Source: Martensiomyces pterosporus
Lineage: Eukaryota > Kickxellomycota > Kickxellomycetes > Kickxellales > Kickxellaceae
Assembly: GCA_025201845.1 (NCBI GenBank)
Contig: MU604008.1
Span: 2,041 to 66,040, forward strand
Reading direction: 5' to 3'
Length of the DNA: 64,000 bases
The position numbers were made by a program, and so were the translations under genes. The notes under the pieces were generated by a model that did no database searches, was not told the DNA's origin, and saw nothing but the letters and a program-made list of their open reading frames with translations. Shown piece after piece: positions 10,316 to 19,993 of this stretch; the first letter of the stretch is position 1, and the number at the start of each line of letters is the position of its first letter.

Positions 10316-13300
10316 ATGTTCACCATACCATTTCTGACCTCCTGCAACCACTGCAGGGAAAAGAAGCGCAAGTGCAACGGCGAGAAGCCAGCTTGCTCGT
10401 TGTGTCGGGCGCATGGCGTGCCATGCGAGTACCGCAGATCCCGGCGCTTCCGCAAACGCGCGCAGAACACCACCATGCCGCTGCACAGCATCATGCCGGC
10501 ACCAGCAGACCCCCTGCAGCAGGACCCAAGCGGCTACCAGCCAGCTGCCTCGCTCACCGGCGGTCCCTCGTCGCTTATCATCCCACAGTCGATCAACGGT
10601 TTGCCTGGTCCGCAGAATGGACCGATGACTGCAGCACGCTCGTTTCCAGAGCCGTTCTCGCAGGGGTCCAATATCTTTGCTGTACAGCCGCAGCAGCAAG
10701 AGCCACAGCCGCAGCAGTTCCAGCAAAAGCCGATCACAGGCGTCAATGCGCTCTCCAGGCTTCTTGCTGGAGACATGTACCCACAGACGCAGCAGCTCCC
10801 ACAGCCGATCCTTCAGGGCGTCAACACATACATGTCCCCGTTCTCAACCACAGGCAACCAGACTATCCCCGAGTGGGTGAGCCTGCAGAACCCGGAGGCC
10901 GAGATGATCTCGAACCTGGAAAACATCGCCAGCGCCTACCAAGCGTCGCCGCTCCTCACGCTGCAGCACGCCAGCACACCCGATGGAGCTACGTTTGGCA
11001 ACCTGTCGTCGCAGCTCATCCAGAACACATACCCGTTCCAGGCAAACCAATTCCAGGTCAACCAGCAGCGGCAACCGCCACAAATGGTTATCCCAAACAG
11101 CACGGCTGCTGCCAGTGCGCTCAATGCCACGAAGTCATTTGTGGACTCGCCGTTTACTCTGCCCAACGCCCTCGCTTCCGTGTCTGCAGGCACCGCAATC
11201 CCTGCTGCCCGCAGCACCAGCAGTGCCTTTTCTCAGTCTCCACCGACACACCGCGACCTAGCCAGCAACTCGTACAACAACCAGTCATCGTCACTGATAA
11301 ACGCTACCCAGGACTCTGAGTTCAACCGAGTCGCCAGCCCAGGAGGAGACAAGCAGCAGCAGCAGCAGCAATCACTTCTGTTCTCCTCCAGCAGCGCCCG
11401 TAGCCCCAGCGTCAGTGCTGCATCGGACATCACCACATCGTTCTCCAACCTGCTCTCGCCCGCTGAATCCACGAGTAAAGGAAACTTTGGCAACTTTAAC
11501 ACCGACAAGCCACGAGCCTGCGAGAATGGGGATGCCCCTGACAGGCCCGCTCCTTGCTTTGTAAGCAGCTCGCGGTATCCCGAGTCCTACGTGCCCGAGA
11601 TTATCGTGACCTACGCCAAAGACTTCCCCGGCGATCTCTCGCCCGAGGTGCTGCTCAAGGTGATGCGCGTCATATACAGCAGCACGCGAACGTCGCTTGT
11701 CAACGTGGATATTGAGCTCTCGTGGTGCATGATCCTCAAGGGGGTCATTCCCCGTATCCTGCTCTTTGCCTACATTGCCAGCATGGCGCGCGGCCAAGTC
11801 ATTGAGCAAGAGCTCATGCAGCAGCTGCCGGCAAAGTTTGACGAAATGTGCTACGAGTACGCAGTCAAAGATATTCCGCTGGTCGCTGCCAGCCCCTCGC
11901 TGTGGAGCGCACTGAGCCTGCACCTTATTGCGCGGTACGAGTTCCAGTCTGCCCGCTACGACCTGATGCAGCAGCACTTTGAGATGGCTGCCGATGTCCT
12001 GACAAGAACCACGTTCCATGGGCACGCGTTTCCCTGGGACAAGGTTCCTGCTGCAGAGAAACGCTCGTTCGAATACGACTACTACGTGTACACATACTGG
12101 GTAGGATTCCAGTGGCACCTGGTGTGCTGCCTCAACCTCGATCGGCCGTTCAACATGGACTTGGACTCTGCTGCCATGCCGGTCCCAACAAGCGACAAGG
12201 GCTATTTTGCACCCGATCTCCCATGCGAGTTTGATCTCTTGACCTTGCTCCCAGCCAGCAGCTGGCCGCGGTCAAAACAGACGGAGAACCTGACGGAGGT
12301 GTGGTTCCGTGGGCTCAACGACCCAGAGTTTGAGGCCTGGCGTCCGCCAGAGTGGAAGGCCATCTCGCCCAACTACAAGATCACCGTCTCCTTGCAACGA
12401 ATGCTGCCGCTCGGTGCTGAGCTATACCGCTTGCAGTGCAACTTCTGCGACGACAAGGTCTCGCTTATAGACTACTTGCAGAGACTACGCGCGAAGCAGG
12501 AGCGCCTCAAGCGCTGGCTGTACTCGCTGCCGGAGGAGTTCGAGATCACGCAGGAGATGGTGGCTCGGCTGGCGAAGGCAGCAGTGAACCAGTCGACGCC
12601 TGGCACTGACAGCAACCTGATCATGAATTTCAAGGAGCTGGTCATGACTCTGGGTCTGTACAACACCCTGCTGATTCGCGCCAACCGCGTGGCAATCTTG
12701 GGCATGCTGGACGAGGACCTGTCGGCACCAGCGACGGCGATGCACATGCGGGTGTTTGGCGTGCGCGACTATATCGAGGCTGCTAGTCAGCGAGATAACG
12801 GCGACAAGGGCGATTCCGAGGGAGTGTGGCAGAAGAACCTGGCATTCCATCGGTGTCGCATGCAGTGCTACGAGTCGATGAACATCCTCTGCGACGTGGT
12901 CCAGCTGAGTTTTATGCTTCGGCTCAATCTGTTTACATACGGCACGACCTATGTTGCCATTGCTGGCGAGATGCTCAATGTCCTCATCAGCCAGCTGGGC
13001 ATTGACGACAAGTACGTCAAGTGGAGAACAAAGACGCGGCTTGCGCATGTCCTTTGCCTGTTGCGTTCTCTGCAGCACTGGGCACCAGCTATATATCTCT
13101 TTGTATACGGAATCCAGGCGCTATCAGATCCAGCCATGGTGCTCGATGTTGACGACTGCTCCTTGCACCACCAGCAGATGGGGCGGCGTGGCCAGCAGAC
13201 ATCTAGCCTCTCGCCCGCCAGCCAGACGGGTTCGGTCCAGGCGGGTGGCACCACACAATCCGAGCGGCGGCAGCAGCAGAGCGATGAGCGTGCAGTGCCT

Positions 13301-13432
13301 GGAATCGCCAACCCATTCCCCAGAAACCACATCATCAATCTTATCGTCGACGACCTTGACATCAGCCTGGCGACGTTCCTAGCCCCAGCTTACCCGATGC
13401 TCTTGCTCAAGATTTTTGCCTCGAACATGTAA
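10316..13432 (+). CDS. Zn2Cys6 transcription factor, paralog 2
   Basis: Regulator of 1038 residues beginning MFTIPFLTSC, with the zinc cluster at about residues 10-37 (CNHCREKKRKC ... CSLCRAHGVPC) in C-x2-C-x6-C-x6-C-x2-C-x6-C spacing, then YRRSRRFRKR. The linker is Gln/Ser/Pro rich (short poly-Q at about residue 345). It carries SRLLAGDMYPQT, GVNTYMSPFS and PEWVSLQNPEAEMISNL motifs that match equivalent positions in paralog 1 (SRLLSVDMIPQT, VVNSYLTPLS, PEWMASSNTEASILANL). The middle homology region covers about residues 430-950 and the C-terminus ends LATFLAPAYPMLLLKIF, again as in paralog 1. Same strand, 1.3 kb apart: a tandem duplication with later divergence. Confidence 0.93.
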   Translation: MFTIPFLTSCNHCREKKRKCNGEKPACSLCRAHGVPCEYRRSRRFRKRAQNTTMPLHSIMPAPADPLQQDPSGYQPAASLTGGPSSLIIPQSINGLPGPQNGPMTAARSFPEPFSQGSNIFAVQPQQQEPQPQQFQQKPITGVNALSRLLAGDMYPQTQQLPQPILQGVNTYMSPFSTTGNQTIPEWVSLQNPEAEMISNLENIASAYQASPLLTLQHASTPDGATFGNLSSQLIQNTYPFQANQFQVNQQRQPPQMVIPNSTAAASALNATKSFVDSPFTLPNALASVSAGTAIPAARSTSSAFSQSPPTHRDLASNSYNNQSSSLINATQDSEFNRVASPGGDKQQQQQQSLLFSSSSARSPSVSAASDITTSFSNLLSPAESTSKGNFGNFNTDKPRACENGDAPDRPAPCFVSSSRYPESYVPEIIVTYAKDFPGDLSPEVLLKVMRVIYSSTRTSLVNVDIELSWCMILKGVIPRILLFAYIASMARGQVIEQELMQQLPAKFDEMCYEYAVKDIPLVAASPSLWSALSLHLIARYEFQSARYDLMQQHFEMAADVLTRTTFHGHAFPWDKVPAAEKRSFEYDYYVYTYWVGFQWHLVCCLNLDRPFNMDLDSAAMPVPTSDKGYFAPDLPCEFDLLTLLPASSWPRSKQTENLTEVWFRGLNDPEFEAWRPPEWKAISPNYKITVSLQRMLPLGAELYRLQCNFCDDKVSLIDYLQRLRAKQERLKRWLYSLPEEFEITQEMVARLAKAAVNQSTPGTDSNLIMNFKELVMTLGLYNTLLIRANRVAILGMLDEDLSAPATAMHMRVFGVRDYIEAASQRDNGDKGDSEGVWQKNLAFHRCRMQCYESMNILCDVVQLSFMLRLNLFTYGTTYVAIAGEMLNVLISQLGIDDKYVKWRTKTRLAHVLCLLRSLQHWAPAIYLFVYGIQALSDPAMVLDVDDCSLHHQQMGRRGQQTSSLSPASQTGSVQAGGTTQSERRQQQSDERAVPGIANPFPRNHIINLIVDDLDISLATFLAPAYPMLLLKIFASNM

Positions 13433-13692
13433 TGGCCTATAGTAGTAGCGCGCGTATTCTTTTACATCTAGCGTTCGCTTAATAATCCCTCTCATTATGC
13501 TCTGGCGGCGCCTTGGTCTCTCCTCTTTTGCTTTCCTGTCGTGTAATATACATACATGCATGCATGCATTGCTCGCTTGCACTGTCTTCTTGTTGTGGCA
13601 TGGTGTGGCTTTTGTAGAGCGCATCTGTGCTTTTGTTTCAAACTAGCAATGACGGAAGGGCAGACACGAGGGAGCTCCGCTGCTGCTCTCGT

Positions 13693-15009
13693 TCACAGGC
13701 TCTGGAGTGTCTGGACAAAGTCCCCCATGCACTCAAACGCCTGCTTCGCAGCATCAGCGAAATGGAACAGCACAAAGGCATGCGGCATGTCGTTGTAGAC
13801 CTCAAGTTTGACGGCTTGCTTCTTGCCGCTGTTCTGCTGCTTTACCTTGGCTGCAAAGTCGTAGATGTCGTCGCGAAGCAGCTCGTTGCACCCCATCTGA
13901 ATCAGCATCGGCGGCATGTTGCTCAGGTCTCCATAGATGGGCGACACAAGTGGGCATTGCAGCTCCCTCAGCATGCGTTCTGAGAACGGCCTTCCGGCAG
14001 CATAGAACATGCGCGACGGGTGGAAAGGGTCGCTAAGCGAAAACGCAGGCAGGTAGTCCAAGTCCCTGTTTGTCGTCCACGACTTTCCAGGGCATGTCAG
14101 ATCGATCCAGGGCGAGTTCAGGACGACTCCTGCAGGGCTGGCAAGCCCCATTTCCCTGAAAATAAACAGGAGCCCCATGGCGAGTGCCGCACCTGCGCTG
14201 TCGCCCGCAAGAACTATGTTTTCTGGCCTGAACCCATGGCTCAGAAGGTACGTGTATGCCAGGAAGCAGTCGTGCAGCTGGCTTGGAAAGCAGCTGCGCG
14301 GCGCCAGCCGGTAATTTGGAGAGAAGATGCGCAGGCCGGTTGTCGCGCTCATGTTTGCGTAGACGTACAAGTGGCTGAGGCTCCGTTCGCCAACGCAGTA
14401 GGCACCGCCGTGGAAGTGGATGATTATGCGCTCGTTGGGCTCCAGGGGCCAGGGCGCATACATCTCGGGGTTGCTTGCTGGGCTCATTGCCGCTTTGCAG
14501 CTCCCACAGCGACCCACTCGCGCACCTAGGACAACCTGGCACGATATGCTCCGTGGCCGCTTTTCACGAGCTGCGCGCATGTCCTCCTCCGCAAGCTGCT
14601 TTAGCTTGCGCCCTGCCTCGGCGTAGCTGGGAAGCTCATACTCCACGCAGGTCTCGCTCTCCAGCACAATGTCGAATTCCTTGTTGGATCCCACATCAGG
14701 GGTAAGGTCCCTAGAAGGCAGGAAGTTTAGCTCAATGTAGTCTGAAATGTAGGAAAAGTCGATCCTGTCAGACTCCTCGTTGGGGATGCTGTGCGGCAGG
14801 GATTTGGCCAGATAGTCCCTCAGTATGTTCTTGATGATGTGGAAGCGCAAGGTCCATGCCGGGACTTCAGGGCCGTGCCAGTAGTACCTGAACAAGGTCA
14901 TCGCAACAATCCATGCGATAAAATACATGTTCCACACGTGGCCGTAGATGCCCTCTGTGGTCTTCAAAGGAAGCGGCAGCTGGATATACTCTCGGGGTTT
15001 GGTGGCCAT
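13693..15009 (-). CDS. HSL-type alpha/beta hydrolase (esterase/lipase), membrane-anchored
   Basis: Serine hydrolase of the hormone-sensitive-lipase (Abhydrolase_3) class, 438 residues from the ATG at 15009 (MATKPREYIQLP). The oxyanion-hole motif HGGAY is at residues 200-204, the nucleophile elbow GDSAG at 269-273, the acid is probably in ELLRDD, and the catalytic His is in DMPHAFVLFHF near residue 415. A single hydrophobic segment at about residues 22-44 (HVWNMYFIAWIVAMTLF) suggests an N-terminal membrane anchor, as in ER or lipid-droplet esterases. The natural substrate (steryl/acyl ester, acetylated lipid, xenobiotic) is not indicated. An upstream extension to 15129 is open but reads like leader sequence. 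Divergent from the PPR gene. Confidence 0.9.
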   Translation of the reverse strand: MATKPREYIQLPLPLKTTEGIYGHVWNMYFIAWIVAMTLFRYYWHGPEVPAWTLRFHIIKNILRDYLAKSLPHSIPNEESDRIDFSYISDYIELNFLPSRDLTPDVGSNKEFDIVLESETCVEYELPSYAEAGRKLKQLAEEDMRAAREKRPRSISCQVVLGARVGRCGSCKAAMSPASNPEMYAPWPLEPNERIIIHFHGGAYCVGERSLSHLYVYANMSATTGLRIFSPNYRLAPRSCFPSQLHDCFLAYTYLLSHGFRPENIVLAGDSAGAALAMGLLFIFREMGLASPAGVVLNSPWIDLTCPGKSWTTNRDLDYLPAFSLSDPFHPSRMFYAAGRPFSERMLRELQCPLVSPIYGDLSNMPPMLIQMGCNELLRDDIYDFAAKVKQQNSGKKQAVKLEVYNDMPHAFVLFHFADAAKQAFECMGDFVQTLQSL

Positions 15010-15433
15010 CGGTGGGTAGTGTCGGTAATAGAGGAGAAGATGCGTGTGCTCTGGAGGAAAGAGACTGAAGAGGAGTGTCGAGCCGAGGACATGCGCAAGC
15101 GCTCTTATAGCGCATGCTGCTGCCTTCATTTGAATATGCTACCCGCTAGAGCGATAACTCTTGGCACAGGCGTCTACTGACAGACGTAACCAGTGCGGTG
15201 TGGCTGCACGCCCCGTCAATATTCCTCCTCGCAGCATAAAACAAAAAAGCGCACAGCCACCTGGAATCAGCTCGGCTCGGGTTTCATTTTCGCTTCCTCA
15301 GCTTTTTTCAAGGCCGGAAACTTACGCTAAGAATTGCCCAGGTGCACTGGACGCTTTCTTTGCTTGCTTCTTGTTGCTGCAATTCAAAATTCGTACCTGC
15401 GCCTTCCAAACTATCCGTCTGCATACTTCAACC
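15010..15433. promoter_or_regulatory. Divergent promoter, hydrolase / PPR protein
   Basis: A 424-bp gap. The frame to the right is open from 15161 but only from a TTG codon with no in-frame ATG before 15434, so I count it as leader. No gene seen. Confidence 0.5.
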
Positions 15434-18016
15434 ATGTACAGGAGCACACGCGGCAGAGCCGGACAGACAGTGGCCGCTGCTTTGGCCAGGCTGAGGGCAT
15501 GCAACAGCGCCTTTTATGAAGCTCAGCGCCGGTGTCTCTCTGAGCTATACTTGGCGTCAAAAGGTAGCGCACCTGGCAAGGTCGAGAGGGGCGAGAGGGC
15601 CGAAAAGGGCGAAATGCTTGGGGAAGGCGAGCTGGGTAAGACAGAGCCCATGGAACAACCTACAGGCGAGCGACCAACCATCATATCTTCGATCCCTGCC
15701 CCGAAGACATACAGCCGGGAAATTGGCGAGCTGCCACCTGTAAGCCGTGCACAGGCTGACGCCGTAGAGGTGGTTGAGAGGGCCAAGGGGATTGCAAAAA
15801 GCTACATGCAAGGGCTGCACAACGAGCAGTGGTCCGCTGATGAGACGTGGATGAGATTCACCGCCTTGCCCTCAGATTCGTACAAACATCTCCGCAACAT
15901 CGACGTCGATCGCACGCTGGCTCGGATCAGAGGGTCGGAGAGAGATTTCGCTCGTGTTGGACGGTCAACGCCTACGACAAAGACGCTGAACAGAATGCTG
16001 ACTGTATACGGCACAGCCACACGAGCAGGGATGGTGCCGGACCGGTATACGTATCAAGAGCTGATCGCAGTCAACGTGGGCCTGATGAACTTTAAGCATG
16101 CGAGGGAGTGGCTCGAAGAGATGGTCCTCAAGGGCACCAAGCCGACCATCCGGCCATACCGCACTCTGCTAAAGGGCTACAGCTCAGTCGCAGGTGAGAT
16201 CGACAATGCGCGGCAGCTGTGGCAGGAGATCAAGCAAAAGATCGAGTCTGAAGAGATCGTGGCCAGCGAAACAAGCATGGCTGCAGCAACGCTAGACCGC
16301 GAGACATACACGTGTATGATTTCGGCCGAGTGCAAGGTGGGAAACTTTGCACAGGTGCTGAACCTCATGCACGAAATGAGCGAGGCAGGGATTGAGGCAG
16401 ACATCACGGTGCGCAATGTGATTCTCAAGGGCATCTTGGACCAGAATGGGCTGGACGCTGGCTTGGAGGAAGTCGCATTTATCAAGAGCGATGGTCTTGC
16501 CCCTGATGCATTCACATACAATATCCTGCTTGGTGCTGCGATTGCCGAGCGGCGGGGCGACACTATAAGGGAGCTTCTCTCCGAGAGTGCCAAGAAGGGC
16601 ATTATCCCATCCAGCCAGGTGATCCAGTCGCTCCCACTCGAGCCCATAGATGCACTGGATATCATGATAGATTCGGGTGGCCTCGACAGCATTCGCGTGT
16701 ATAATACGCTGATCAAGGCAGCCACGCGGCGCAACAAGTTCAGCAGAGCGCTGCAGCTGATCGGCCATCTTCGCTCGCACGGCATCCAGCCCAATGAAAC
16801 CACCTATGGGCTGCTGCTCGATGCCCTTAGCAAAGCGAACCGCCCCGAGGAAGCCAAGGCGGTATACGACGAAATCGTGCAGGAAGGCGTGGTAAAACCG
16901 GATGCCTACATCTTCAGCACCATGGTTGATGCGTGTGGACGCAGCGGCAACATCAAGGGCATGTTTTGGTTCAAAAGCGAGATGAAAAAGTACAACCTGC
17001 CGCCCTCAGAGCTAGTCTACAACAGCATCCTGAGCACGCTATCGCGCGCACGCAGAGTGAATCTCCAGTTGGTGATGAATGTCGTGAACGAGTTCACCCG
17101 CATCAAGCCGGCCATCAAGCCAACTGTGCGCACATACAGCGCAATCTTTGCTGCATTTACGGCCCGCTCGCACACCGAGTCCTTGACTGCAGATGAGCTC
17201 CGGTTTTTGCGCGTGTGGTACAGAAACACCAAGGATAAATACTATGTGCCAAAGGACGCCTACCTGTACGCCCTGGCAATCGACGCGTTCAGCGGAGCCA
17301 GCTGCCTGGAAGACGCACTGATGGTGTATCGCGACATGGTTGCTCACGCAGAGCTGGATCCGTCGGTGCTGCAGAAATTTACTCAGAGCCCGAGCCGGAT
17401 GCTGGAGCTCATGCGGCTTTCGATCGAGCAGCAGCAGTTCGATACCACCCTGGACCTGTGGCGCGACTGGCGGCCGTTGAGGCTGCCGGCTTCGGAAAGA
17501 GCCGTGGGGCTCATGCTCTTTGCCAGCGACCAGCTTGGCCACATCAAGACCGCGCAAGACACCATCCATCGCCTTCTCACTCCGAGCAAAGGGCCAAAAG
17601 CCTCGCATGCGCCGCTGCCTGAGCAAAACGGCGCTCGCTCGCAGATGCAGTTTGGTGAAGATCTGGCCGATCCAAGCAGGGCGAAGCTCCCTGAGCAGGA
17701 AGCCAGCCTATACAACCCAGAGCTCGTTGGCGAATCTGCGCTAGCAATATACATTGGGCTTGCCATCAAGCACAGGATCCCCGAGGATATCATCCCGACA
17801 CTGGAGCTGTGGAGGGCGTCGGCAGACAGCAGCGCACTGGCACCGAGCTCAGCACGCCTCCAGCTGTCCGGCGGCATCAAGCGTCAGCTCTCAGAAGCGA
17901 CAGTGGCCAAGATCCTCAAGATGCTGCAGCACAGCGACCTTGAAGAGGCAGGCAGGGTTTCGGATGACTTTTTGGCATTTGTTGAGGACAACTTCCCCGA
18001 GGCGATGCCCCTCTAG
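15434..18016 (+). CDS. Pentatricopeptide repeat (PPR) protein, mitochondrial
   Basis: RNA-binding helical-repeat protein of 860 residues; fungal PPR proteins act on mitochondrial transcripts (stability, processing, translation). The first in-frame ATG is at 15434 (MYRSTRGRAGQTVAAALARL), giving an Arg-rich, acid-poor presequence. PPR units are visible in series: YTYQELIAVNVGLMNFKHAR, YTCMISAECKVGNFAQVLNL, VYNTLIKAATRRNKFSRAL, TTYGLLLDALSKANRPEEAK, YIFSTMVDACGRSGNIKGM and LVYNSILSTLSRA among them, from about residue 190 to 650. The C-terminal 200 residues are helical without clear repeats. The precise ortholog is not identified; RNA target unknown. Confidence 0.88.
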   Translation: MYRSTRGRAGQTVAAALARLRACNSAFYEAQRRCLSELYLASKGSAPGKVERGERAEKGEMLGEGELGKTEPMEQPTGERPTIISSIPAPKTYSREIGELPPVSRAQADAVEVVERAKGIAKSYMQGLHNEQWSADETWMRFTALPSDSYKHLRNIDVDRTLARIRGSERDFARVGRSTPTTKTLNRMLTVYGTATRAGMVPDRYTYQELIAVNVGLMNFKHAREWLEEMVLKGTKPTIRPYRTLLKGYSSVAGEIDNARQLWQEIKQKIESEEIVASETSMAAATLDRETYTCMISAECKVGNFAQVLNLMHEMSEAGIEADITVRNVILKGILDQNGLDAGLEEVAFIKSDGLAPDAFTYNILLGAAIAERRGDTIRELLSESAKKGIIPSSQVIQSLPLEPIDALDIMIDSGGLDSIRVYNTLIKAATRRNKFSRALQLIGHLRSHGIQPNETTYGLLLDALSKANRPEEAKAVYDEIVQEGVVKPDAYIFSTMVDACGRSGNIKGMFWFKSEMKKYNLPPSELVYNSILSTLSRARRVNLQLVMNVVNEFTRIKPAIKPTVRTYSAIFAAFTARSHTESLTADELRFLRVWYRNTKDKYYVPKDAYLYALAIDAFSGASCLEDALMVYRDMVAHAELDPSVLQKFTQSPSRMLELMRLSIEQQQFDTTLDLWRDWRPLRLPASERAVGLMLFASDQLGHIKTAQDTIHRLLTPSKGPKASHAPLPEQNGARSQMQFGEDLADPSRAKLPEQEASLYNPELVGESALAIYIGLAIKHRIPEDIIPTLELWRASADSSALAPSSARLQLSGGIKRQLSEATVAKILKMLQHSDLEEAGRVSDDFLAFVEDNFPEAMPL

Positions 18017-18205
18017 AGCAGGCAGCATGCTGTGCTGAATGGTGCTTATAGGTTCAATTACAGATGGGATACAGAAATCAGGACAATTAATACTAGGCAG
18101 GGTGGGACCGAGAGTGGGCGGAGTAATACATACAAAGCGGGCCTTGGTGTAGACAGCTACAAAGCTCTGCGCTATGCTGCTTGCTGTTCTTGGCTGGCCG
18201 GCTGC

Positions 18206-18403
18206 TCAGGCGGCATAGCTGGCTAGCTGCTGAGCAAAGCCCATTCCCTGGGTCGGGAGGTGGCTGAAGGTGGTGTATGCGATGAGCGCAAAGCTAGCGC
18301 AGACGACGCTGTTGACAATGCACTTCTCCCAGTCCTCGAGCATGTACAGACCGGTAGTGACCTCGTACTGGTAGTTGAGCTTCTTGAGCGACTGGAGGAC
18401 CAT
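18206..18403 (-). CDS. Small subunit of serine palmitoyltransferase (SPTSSA-like), copy A
   Basis: ER membrane micro-subunit that binds and activates the Lcb1/Lcb2 catalytic pair, which makes the first sphingoid base from serine and palmitoyl-CoA. The protein is 65 residues from the ATG at 18403 (MVLQSLKKL). It carries the signature of the SPTSSA/SPTSSB family: LNYQYEVTTGLYMLEDWEK, matching the family pattern (Y)YQY..VT.LYMLEPWE, followed by a single hydrophobic helix (CIVNSVVCASFALIAYTTF). Size and topology fit. A second gene of the same kind lies 0.73 kb away on the same strand. The longer open frame to the left of the ATG is leader. Catalytic partners are not in the window. Confidence 0.85.
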   Translation of the reverse strand: MVLQSLKKLNYQYEVTTGLYMLEDWEKCIVNSVVCASFALIAYTTFSHLPTQGMGFAQQLASYAA

Positions 18404-19135
18404 GGTTGATGCTGTGTACTGAGAAGGCTGGCTTTTACGCAGAGAGAGCAGCAAGGCGTGTGGGATAAGAGCAGGAGATGGACGAAATTGCGTGTGTGGA
18501 GGTGCAGAAAAGCAGAAAGGCAAGGAGAGCTAGGCGTTGGCCCAACCGCAAGCCCTTTTCTATGCGGAGTGGACCCACCCTGCCTTTGCTGTTGTTTGCA
18601 TGGTGCAGCACGGCCTACACGCTCTGCTTTGTTCCGCTGTGCCGCCTGTTGGGGGGCATGCTTTGGGCTTGATCGCCAGGAGCTGATTTGGGAGATCCCG
18701 CGCCGAATCTAATCCTCCCGACCAAGTTGCGGAAATCAAGTTCGTGGATATCCCAAGTGCCGCCTTTGCGTAGCATGAGATGGAGCTCAGCAGAGGATAT
18801 GCACAGAGCTTGCGCAGGGAGAATAGCAGTCCTCTAGGCAAGGCGGCGACAGCAAACAGGCACGCATACGCAGTCCTGCGCACACTCAGGAAGCAGTGCC
18901 TATCCACCAGCAACGGACATTGCAGCAAGCTGGACAACACTGGCATCTCACAGCCATGAAGGAAGGAGGGTGCTGGGAGGATGCAGCGGACTTGTCGATA
19001 TTACATATTTTCACCATCGAAAAGCCGAACAAAGGACTGGGAAGGAGATGAGCAAAAGCTGGTTGAGAAATCAAAAGCTGAAATCCACGCTGCGAGACAC
19101 GCAGAAATGCGGAGTGGTATTGATCACCGGCTAGT
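18404..19135. other. Intergenic between the two ssSPT genes
   Basis: 732 bp holding the promoter of copy A and the 3' end of copy B. No recognisable gene, RNA or repeat; short overlapping frames have no motif. Confidence 0.55.
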
Positions 19136-19345
19136 CTAGGCTAGAGTCTTCAGAACATAGTGGCAGACATCTACGATGCTGTCCACCGGGATGCTTGACA
19201 CAGCGAAGCGCACGACGAAAGCAAGGCAAAGCAAGACGAAGGCATTGACAACCATCTTCTCCCATGCCTCCATGACGTAGAGACCCATGACAAGCTCGTA
19301 CCGGTAGTTGAGGAGCCTGAGCTTGTTGACAGCGTCGAGCTTCAT
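19136..19345 (-). CDS. Small subunit of serine palmitoyltransferase (SPTSSA-like), copy B
   Basis: A second ssSPT, 69 residues from the ATG at 19345 (MKLDAVNKLRLL). The core LNYRYELVMGLYVMEAWEK aligns position by position with LNYQYEVTTGLYMLEDWEK of copy A and with the family pattern, and is followed by a hydrophobic helix (MVVNAFVLLCLAFVVRFAV). The membrane helix and tail differ more, as expected if the two copies tune chain-length preference or expression differently; in animals SSSPTa and SSSPTb do this, so that role is inference here. A TATAAAT lies about 160 bp upstream. Confidence 0.85.
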   Translation of the reverse strand: MKLDAVNKLRLLNYRYELVMGLYVMEAWEKMVVNAFVLLCLAFVVRFAVSSIPVDSIVDVCHYVLKTLA

Positions 19346-19993
19346 GCTGAGCAAGATGTATGTGTATGTAGCTTCAAGATGGCGTCTCTGGTGAGCGAAA
19401 AAGGAGACATTGGAGTTGGCGAGGGAAACCAAAGGGAGGGGCAAACCGGGGAGAGGGTTTTTGGCTTGGAGCGGGGAGAAGGAGCAGGACCAGTGTGCCC
19501 CATTTATAGCTGGCGCTGAGAGACCCGGAGAAAGCAGGACGGGGCGCGAGAGCAGCCAGTGCACCACATGGCATAGGCGTGTAACATTTCAATATGCAAT
19601 CAGCAAAGAGGTAATGGCAACAGCATCGGCAAGGATCGAGATCACAATTGTGATAGGGACTGGGCTACTTGTGTCATCGGCATGGCTAATGGGAGAAATA
19701 AGCATTGTATACAGTTGTCGCAGATAGCAGCACGCCCGCTCTCGAACCGAGCAATTCCGGCCAGCTAAAAAGAGGCATTTCTCCGCAACATGTCAAATGG
19801 ACAGCGGGTCTAGATTTATTGCGGGAACACGGCCAAAATATTTGATGTGCTACCAACTCCACCGCCTGGCCATGGAGTAAAACAAAGAGGCGCTCGCTGC
19901 GGATCAGGAGAAAGGGAGGGAAACGCATGGAAAAGTACATTTTATCCTGTTCCCCCTATCCGCTGGACAGAAGTAGTGGCAGCGACGTGGGGC
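19346..19993. other. Intergenic, promoter of ssSPT B and 3' side of the PHD gene
   Basis: 648 bp with no convincing gene on either strand; includes the TATA-like element of copy B. Nothing else seen. Confidence 0.5.
19503..19508 (-). promoter_or_regulatory. Likely TATA box of ssSPT copy B
   Basis: The minus strand reads GCTATAAATGGGG about 160 bp before the copy B start codon, similar in spacing to the thioredoxin TATA box. Confidence 0.4.

Noticed and set aside
13790..14545. Long frames opposite the hydrolase gene
   Set aside because: They are shadows of the alpha/beta hydrolase, whose catalytic motifs fix the coding strand.
19733..19760. CTCGAACCGAG as a tRNA T-arm
   Set aside because: The stem pairs on itself and no acceptor or anticodon arm can be formed around it.
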